Assembly (NCBI GenBank): GCA_964412015.1
Contig: CAYPMO010000007.1
Span: 1-64,000 of the forward strand
Length of the DNA: 64,000 bases
DNA from: SZUA-318 sp964412015
Lineage (GTDB): Bacteria; Gemmatimonadota; Gemmatimonadetes; Longimicrobiales; Gaopeijiaceae
Direction: 5' to 3'
The position numbers were made by a program, and so were the translations under genes. A model generated the notes under the pieces. It ran no database searches. It saw nothing but the letters and a program-made list of their open reading frames with translations, and was not told the DNA's origin. Below are positions 59,481-64,000 of this stretch, one piece after another (positions within the stretch are counted from its first letter, which is position 1; each line of letters starts with the position of its first letter).

Positions 59481-61109
59481 CTACTTCCCTTCCATGAAGG
59501 GATACCGGTAGCTCCTCGGCGGCACGAACGTCTCCTTGATCGTGCGCGCACTCACCCAGCGCATGAGGTTCAACGCGCTGCCCGCTTTGTCGTTCGTACC
59601 CGAGCCGCGCGCGCCGCCGAAGGGCTGCTGGCCCACCACGGCTCCGGTCGGCTTGTCATTGATGTAGAAGTTCCCCGCCGTGTTCCGCAGAGCTTCCAGG
59701 GCCTCGCGGATGGCCCGACGATCCTGCGCGAAGACGGCGCCGGTGAGGGCGTAGGGCGACGTCTCGTCCACGATCTTCAGGGTGTCCGACCAGTCCTTGT
59801 CCTTGTAGACGTAGACGGTCATGACGGGACCGAAGATCTCCTCGCACATGGACTCGTAGGACGGGGTCTTCGCGAGGAGGATCGTGGGGCGGATGAAGTA
59901 GCCGGTCGAGTCGTCGCAGTCGCCTCCGGCGATCACCTGTGCGTCGGACGACGTCTTCGCCCGCTCGATGTAGCCCTTGATCTTCTCGAACGCGACCTTG
60001 TCGATCACCGCTCCCATGAAATTCGAGAAATCGGCGACGTCCCCCATCGTGATGTCGTTGGTCTCCACGACCAGTTGGTCCTCGATCTCGGCCCAGATGC
60101 TCCTCGGCACGTAGGCGCGGGAGGCCGCCGAGCACTTCTGCCCCTGGTACTCGAACGCACCGCGGAGGATCGCGGTGAGCAGGGCCTGGGGGTCGGCGGA
60201 GGGGTGGGCGACGATGAAGTCCTTCCCGCCCGTCTCTCCCACGATCCTGGGATACGACCGGTAGCTCCCGATGTGGTCGCCGATCGTCTTCCAGAACGAC
60301 TTGAACACGGTCGTCGAGCCCGTGAAATGCACGCCGCCGAAGTCCCGATTCGACAGGATCTCGTCCGTGATCTCACCCGAATTCCCCGTGATGACGTTGA
60401 TCACCCCCGGCGGGAACCCCGCCTCCTGGAACAGCTTGGCGAGGTGGTAGTTCGAGAGCATGGCGGTCCGCGCGGGCTTCCAGATCACCGTGTTCCCCAT
60501 CAGGGCCGGTGACGTGGGCAGGTTGCCCCCGATGGACGTGAAGTTGAACGGGGTGATCGCGTACACGAACCCCTCGAGCGCACGGTATTCGGTGCGGTTC
60601 CACATCCCCGGATCGGACAGCGGCTGCTCCGTGTAGATCTTCTCCGCGAAGTGGACGTTGAAGCGGAAGAAGTCCACGAGCTCCGCCGCCGCGTCGATCT
60701 CGGCCTGGTGGGCGGTCTTGCTCTGACCGAGCATGGTGGCCGCGTTGATCGTCTGGCGCCACGGGCCGGAAAGCAGTTCGGCCGCTTTCAGGAAGATCGA
60801 CGCGCGATCCTCCCAGGGCGTCGTGGACCAGTCGTGGTGGGCGGCCATCGCCGCCGCGACCGCGTTCTTCACCTCGGCGCGCCCGGCCTTGTGCGCTCTG
60901 GCGAGCAGCCGGCCGTGGTCGTGGGGCGCGACGACGTCCAGCGTCTCTCCCGTGCGGATCTCCTCACCGCCGATGATGAGCGGGATGTCGATCGGCGTTG
61001 CCGATAGGGTCTTCAGGCGTTCCTTCAGCTCGGCGCGCTCCGGCGTCCCGGGGGCGTAGGACAGCACGGGCTCGTTCCGGGGCGGCGGGACCTTCACGTT
61101 GCCGTTCAT
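59481..61109 (-). CDS. pruA: L-glutamate gamma-semialdehyde (delta-1-pyrroline-5-carboxylate) dehydrogenase
   Basis: Oxidises glutamate semialdehyde from proline breakdown to glutamate with NAD+. The 542-residue length and motifs fit the long eukaryote/FCB-like P5CDH type: ETGGKDFIVAHPSAD (general-base Glu about 291), FEYQGQKCSAASRAYVP (catalytic Cys about 326), and C-terminal FGGARGSGTNDKAGS. ATG 61109 is chosen by family start; a GTG at 61157 is possible. The wzc terminator lies between it and the upstream gene. No proline dehydrogenase gene is nearby. Confidence 0.94.
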   Translation of the reverse strand: MNGNVKVPPPRNEPVLSYAPGTPERAELKERLKTLSATPIDIPLIIGGEEIRTGETLDVVAPHDHGRLLARAHKAGRAEVKNAVAAAMAAHHDWSTTPWEDRASIFLKAAELLSGPWRQTINAATMLGQSKTAHQAEIDAAAELVDFFRFNVHFAEKIYTEQPLSDPGMWNRTEYRALEGFVYAITPFNFTSIGGNLPTSPALMGNTVIWKPARTAMLSNYHLAKLFQEAGFPPGVINVITGNSGEITDEILSNRDFGGVHFTGSTTVFKSFWKTIGDHIGSYRSYPRIVGETGGKDFIVAHPSADPQALLTAILRGAFEYQGQKCSAASRAYVPRSIWAEIEDQLVVETNDITMGDVADFSNFMGAVIDKVAFEKIKGYIERAKTSSDAQVIAGGDCDDSTGYFIRPTILLAKTPSYESMCEEIFGPVMTVYVYKDKDWSDTLKIVDETSPYALTGAVFAQDRRAIREALEALRNTAGNFYINDKPTGAVVGQQPFGGARGSGTNDKAGSALNLMRWVSARTIKETFVPPRSYRYPFMEGK

Positions 61110-61167
61110 GTTCGTCGGGACTCGATGGTCGGGGTGGGAGTGGGCTCCACGCGGCAAGAAGAAAGGA

Positions 61168-61197
61168 GGGCGGGGGAACCGAACCGTTCTCCCGCCC
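61168..61197 (-). terminator. Rho-independent-like terminator after the wzc-type gene
   Basis: On the minus strand GGGCGGG (61197-61191) pairs with CCCGCCC (61174-61168) around a 16-nt loop and is followed by TCCTTTCTTCTT, a T-rich tail. It ends the wzc-type transcript 25 nt after its stop codon and isolates pruA. Confidence 0.7.
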
Positions 61198-61221
61198 CCC
61201 CGTAGACTCTCCGGGCTGTGC

Positions 61222-63630
61222 CTATGCGAAGAATCTCACTTTGGACAGACTCTTCCGCAACCGCCCCCAGCCTCCCTCCGAACCGCTCCCCGAAGGGGGG
61301 TAGTTGTAGTAGTACTGGAGGTAGTAGCTCTCGTCGGGGCTGGCTGCGGAGACCTCATTCAAGACCGCGCCGAAGACCCGGACGCCCAGCCGCCGGAGCT
61401 GTTCCACCGACCGCTCCGCGGTGCGTTGCTCGGTCTCGCCGGAGCGTAGGACGAGCACGACGCCGTCGGTATGCACCGCGAGGACGGCCGCGTCGGTCAC
61501 CGCCAGGACGGGCGGAGAGTCGATGACGATCTGGTCGTACTTGGCCTCCATCTCCTCCAGGACGCGTCCCATCGCCTTGGAGTTCAGGAGCTCCGAGGGA
61601 TTGGGTGGGAACGGACCCGACGGGAGGAAGTCGAGGTTCGGGAGCACGTTCGGACGCACGGTCTCGCGCGGCTCCGCATCGCCGATGAGCAGGTTGGTGA
61701 GCCCGGGCTCCCTCAGCACGTCGAGTGCCCGGTGGAGCGAGGGCCGCCGCAGGTCGGCGTCGATGACGAGGACCCTCTGCCCCTGCTGCGCGAGCATGAC
61801 CGCGAAGTTGATCGCGGTGGTGGACTTCCCTTCGGAGGGGCCCGGGCTGGAGAACAGCACGGAGCGGATCGGCTCGTCCTCCGTGCTCATGAACGTCAGG
61901 TTCATGCGCAGGTTCCGGTACGCCTCGGCCGCGGGATCCAGGGGATCCATCGCTACGATGAGGGGGAGCCCCCGGACCGGGACCGCCGACGTGCCTTCCC
62001 CGGAGTCCCCGAGACGCCGGAGGCGCGGGATGATCCCCATCACCGGGATGCCCAGCAACGATTCGACGTCGGAGGAGGTGCGCACGGTCCGGTCGAGGTA
62101 CTCCAGGAAGAAGGCCGCCCCCACGCCGAGGATCAGACCGAGGAGGGCGCCGAGGAACACGTTCACCCGCCCGCGCCCCTGGATCTGCTGCGCTCCGGTG
62201 GACGGGTCCAGGATCTCCACGTAGGGCGATGCGGCCGCCTGGGTGATCTGGGCCTGATACAACTGCGAGAGCAGGAACTGGTAGGACTCCCGATCCAGGG
62301 TCTGCTGTGCCTCCAGCGCTTGCAGCTCACCCTCGAGATCGGGGAAGAGTCGCTGCTCCTCACGCAGACCGGTCTGCTCCTTCCCGAGCTCCTGGAGCCG
62401 ACCCTCGACGACCTGTAGGCTCGCCCGCGCCGCTTCGATGATCTGGCTCCCGAGCTCTCGGATCTCGGCCTGTACGGCGACCACCTCCGGGTGGCCGGGG
62501 CTCTTGCGGTCCTCGGTGAGCAGCTTGCGTGCTTCGGTCTGGTGCGTCTGGACCTCGTCGATGAGCTGGGTCACCTGCGGCGCCGCGCCGGTGGGCAGCT
62601 GGGCCCCCGCGGTCTGTAGATCCGCGCTCTCGATGCCCCGCCTTTCGATGGTGGCCACGAGGTCGGCCAGCACGCGCCGCTGCCGGTCCCACGTCTCGAG
62701 CTCCCGGGCGAGGACCTCGGAGCGGTCCACCAGGGCGCGCTCCCGCTGGGACAGGTTCGTGAAGGCCTGCGTCTTCTTGAAGTCCCTGATCTGAGCCATC
62801 GAGCGGGACAGCTGGGATTGTGCGGAGTCCAGGCGCTCGTTGATGAAGTCGATGTCGGCTCTGGCTTGCTGCCGGACCCGGTCCGCCCCCTTCTCCCGGA
62901 GCGCGAGCCCGGCATGGTTCAGGATTCCCGGGATGAGGAGGGGATCGGGGTGGATCAGCGTGACGTCGATGATGTTCGTGCTCTGACGGGGCGAGGCGGA
63001 AAACGCCACCTCGCCCTGGACCGCGCCCAACGGCACGATCTCCAGATCGTGGATGCGCCCCTCGTCGGGGGGCGGCCGCAGCAGGAAGCTCACGAAACCG
63101 GCGTCGAGGCGGGTCCCCACCTCGGTGGAGCCCAGGATGGTGCCGTCGGCCGCGCGCAGGGCCGCCGAGCGGCCATCCTGCTCGTACACGAGCTGGTAAC
63201 GACCGTTCGGGGCTTCCCGGGCCACGCGGGTTTCCACGACGAGTTGGGACCGGAGCGCGTCGGCGGGCACGCGCCGCAGACGCAGGCCCATCGAGTCCGC
63301 GACCGTGGCGGCGATCGTCGAGGACCGCAACACCTGGATCTCGGACTCGATGGGATCGACGAAGATGTCCATGCCCGAGACGCGCCCAACCGTGATCAGG
63401 CCCCGCTGCCGCTGGAGTGGGTCGTTCACCTGGAGCGTCATCGTCCCCTGGTAGAAGACCCTCTGGCGTGACACGGCCCAGATCGAGGACGCGGCGGTCA
63501 CCGTGAAGACGGCCAACACCAGCCAGAGCCGTCGAGCGATGACCTGCCAGTAGTCCGAGAGATGGGGGGTGCCACCGAGCCGTTCGGGCTCGGCGTCGCC
63601 GAAGGGGCGCTGGGTAGGCTCGGTGGTCAT
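61222..63630 (-). CDS. Wzc-type polysaccharide co-polymerase / bacterial tyrosine kinase
   Basis: An 802-residue inner-membrane protein. N-terminal Wzz domain (about 25-330) has its first helix LWLVLAVFTVTAASSIWAV, then a long coiled coil, a second helix (VNVFLGALLGLILGVGAAFFL) and a BY-kinase domain: Walker A GPSEGKST (about 602), Walker A' VLVIDADLRRP and Walker B IVIDSPPVLA. The tail at about 765-777 has six Tyr in ten residues (SYYLQYYYNY), the autophosphorylation cluster. It controls exopolysaccharide chain export. ATG 63630 follows the family start; an in-frame ATG at 63756 would add unlikely sequence. No other wz genes are present in the window. Confidence 0.93.
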   Translation of the reverse strand: MTTEPTQRPFGDAEPERLGGTPHLSDYWQVIARRLWLVLAVFTVTAASSIWAVSRQRVFYQGTMTLQVNDPLQRQRGLITVGRVSGMDIFVDPIESEIQVLRSSTIAATVADSMGLRLRRVPADALRSQLVVETRVAREAPNGRYQLVYEQDGRSAALRAADGTILGSTEVGTRLDAGFVSFLLRPPPDEGRIHDLEIVPLGAVQGEVAFSASPRQSTNIIDVTLIHPDPLLIPGILNHAGLALREKGADRVRQQARADIDFINERLDSAQSQLSRSMAQIRDFKKTQAFTNLSQRERALVDRSEVLARELETWDRQRRVLADLVATIERRGIESADLQTAGAQLPTGAAPQVTQLIDEVQTHQTEARKLLTEDRKSPGHPEVVAVQAEIRELGSQIIEAARASLQVVEGRLQELGKEQTGLREEQRLFPDLEGELQALEAQQTLDRESYQFLLSQLYQAQITQAAASPYVEILDPSTGAQQIQGRGRVNVFLGALLGLILGVGAAFFLEYLDRTVRTSSDVESLLGIPVMGIIPRLRRLGDSGEGTSAVPVRGLPLIVAMDPLDPAAEAYRNLRMNLTFMSTEDEPIRSVLFSSPGPSEGKSTTAINFAVMLAQQGQRVLVIDADLRRPSLHRALDVLREPGLTNLLIGDAEPRETVRPNVLPNLDFLPSGPFPPNPSELLNSKAMGRVLEEMEAKYDQIVIDSPPVLAVTDAAVLAVHTDGVVLVLRSGETEQRTAERSVEQLRRLGVRVFGAVLNEVSAASPDESYYLQYYYNYPPSGSGSEGGWGRLRKSLSKVRFFA

Positions 63631-63800
63631 GTGCAAATACGTCGCCTCGCTCGGGCTGGACCTAGCTCCGCACAAACCCCTCCCCCCAGGGGGGTACGAA
63701 CCGAGCCGCACTGTGTGTCCGACCACAAAACTTGGGAAAAACGGCCGGCCGCGCAATGGTCAGCGGACCGTGCAATTCCATGGCGACCAAGGGATTCCGG

Positions 63801-63829
63801 TTGACCCCCCCTGATGCCGGGAGTACATT
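63801..63829 (+). promoter_or_regulatory. Sigma70-type promoter for the nfu gene
   Basis: TTGACC (63801-63806), a 17-nt spacer and TACATT (63824-63829), followed by T-rich sequence, about 55 nt before ATG 63890. Only the last base of the -35 departs from TTGACA. Confidence 0.7.
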
Positions 63830-63889
63830 TTTCCCTTCTTTCCCGTCCCGGAAGGGCCGAAGATCCACTGCGAGTGAGCCCAGCAACGC

Positions 63890-64000
63890 ATGACCCCCCG
63901 TGAGAAGATCGAGGAGGTGCTCGACACGATCCGGCCCGCCATCCGGGCCGACGGCGGGGACGTCGAGTTGCTCGAGTACCGCGAGACGGAGGGGGTCGTC
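63890..64000 (+). CDS. NifU-type Fe-S scaffold, 5' part only
   Basis: The window shows 37 codons. REKIEEVLDTIRPAIRADGGDVELLEY matches the start of the NifU C-terminal domain, whose CxxC lies further on and outside the window. These small proteins (about 75-100 residues) carry and deliver Fe-S clusters. A good promoter lies at 63801-63829. The gene is truncated by the window edge, not in nature as far as can be told. Confidence 0.88.
   Translation, partial: MTPREKIEEVLDTIRPAIRADGGDVELLEYRETEGVV

Noticed and set aside
63631..63889. Possible riboswitch or JUMPStart-like element before the wzc-type gene
   Set aside because: C/G runs form a small hairpin (63680-63694), but no c-di-GMP riboswitch core or JUMPStart consensus is visible.
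1..64000. tRNA genes, CRISPR arrays, insertion sequences, prophage or replication origin
   Set aside because: I looked through the intergenic gaps for cloverleaf T-arm motifs, regular repeats with spacers, transposase motifs and DnaA-box clusters and saw none.

Overview
The window comes from a high-GC (about two-thirds G+C by eye), Gram-negative type (diderm) bacterium. The evidence is several signal-peptide beta-barrel proteins, many lipoproteins, periplasmic SurA-type chaperones, a heptosyltransferase-like GT9 enzyme, FtsEX with an EnvC-like factor, and a Wzc-type polysaccharide kinase. Gene content and the habit of GTG/TTG starts and 1-4 bp overlaps fit Gemmatimonadota or a similar high-GC lineage. 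That placement is inference: only the end of a 5S rRNA is present and no taxonomic marker was searched. I see no insertion sequence, prophage, CRISPR array, tRNA or replication origin. No gap without a gene exceeds 300 bases; the longest are 63631-63889 and 47727-47982.

Layout. 1-110: 3' end of 5S rRNA and a hairpin terminator. 2736-111 (minus): V4R-domain protein, ruvX, mltG, thiE, tightly coupled. 2835-3080: YtxH-like protein. 5611-3172 (minus): class A penicillin-binding protein and a DUF3343 protein. 5818-9043 (plus): cupin, folK, lipoprotein metallopeptidase, aroB. 9123-16641 (plus): AMP-dependent ligase, NYN-LOTUS protein, alkyladenine glycosylase, NhaC antiporter, etfB, etfA. 19118-16638 (minus): outer membrane protein, moeA, M23 lipoprotein. 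19258-23286 (plus): SH3-repeat protein, large lipoprotein metallopeptidase, zinc-ribbon membrane protein.

23256-33252 is the most accessory-looking part: EamA transporter, GAF/TPR protein, a tiny repeat lipoprotein, an AraC-type regulator with a degenerate receiver, a small unknown protein, a PBP4-type peptidase with LysM, a Fur-family regulator, an unknown protein and a P1B-type metal ATPase. 33382-36124 (plus) holds guaB, behind a strong leader hairpin, and a LysM lytic transglycosylase. 47726-36132 (minus) is one nine-gene run: mfd, a parvulin lipoprotein, surA-like, pdxA, ftsE, ftsX, an EnvC-like degenerate LytM protein, holB and moaC. 47983-51792 holds a DUF4384 protein and two envelope proteins. 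52000-59445 (plus): lepA, GT9 glycosyltransferase, ROK kinase, PfkB kinase, a STAS-ATPase protein and its STAS-like/winged-helix partner, and a trans-sulfuration enzyme. 63630-59481 (minus): Wzc-type kinase and pruA. An nfu-type Fe-S gene starts at 63890 and runs off the end.

Themes. Cell-wall building and remodelling dominates (MltG, PBP1A, PBP4, a LysM lytic transglycosylase, M23, FtsEX-EnvC), with outer-membrane biogenesis and secreted metalloproteases. The most interesting unexplained modules are the STAS/GHKL partner-switch-like pair (56790-58261), the GAF-TPR / repeat-lipoprotein / AraC locus (24269-27160) and the NYN-LOTUS-LOTUS-HhH protein (10847-12742).
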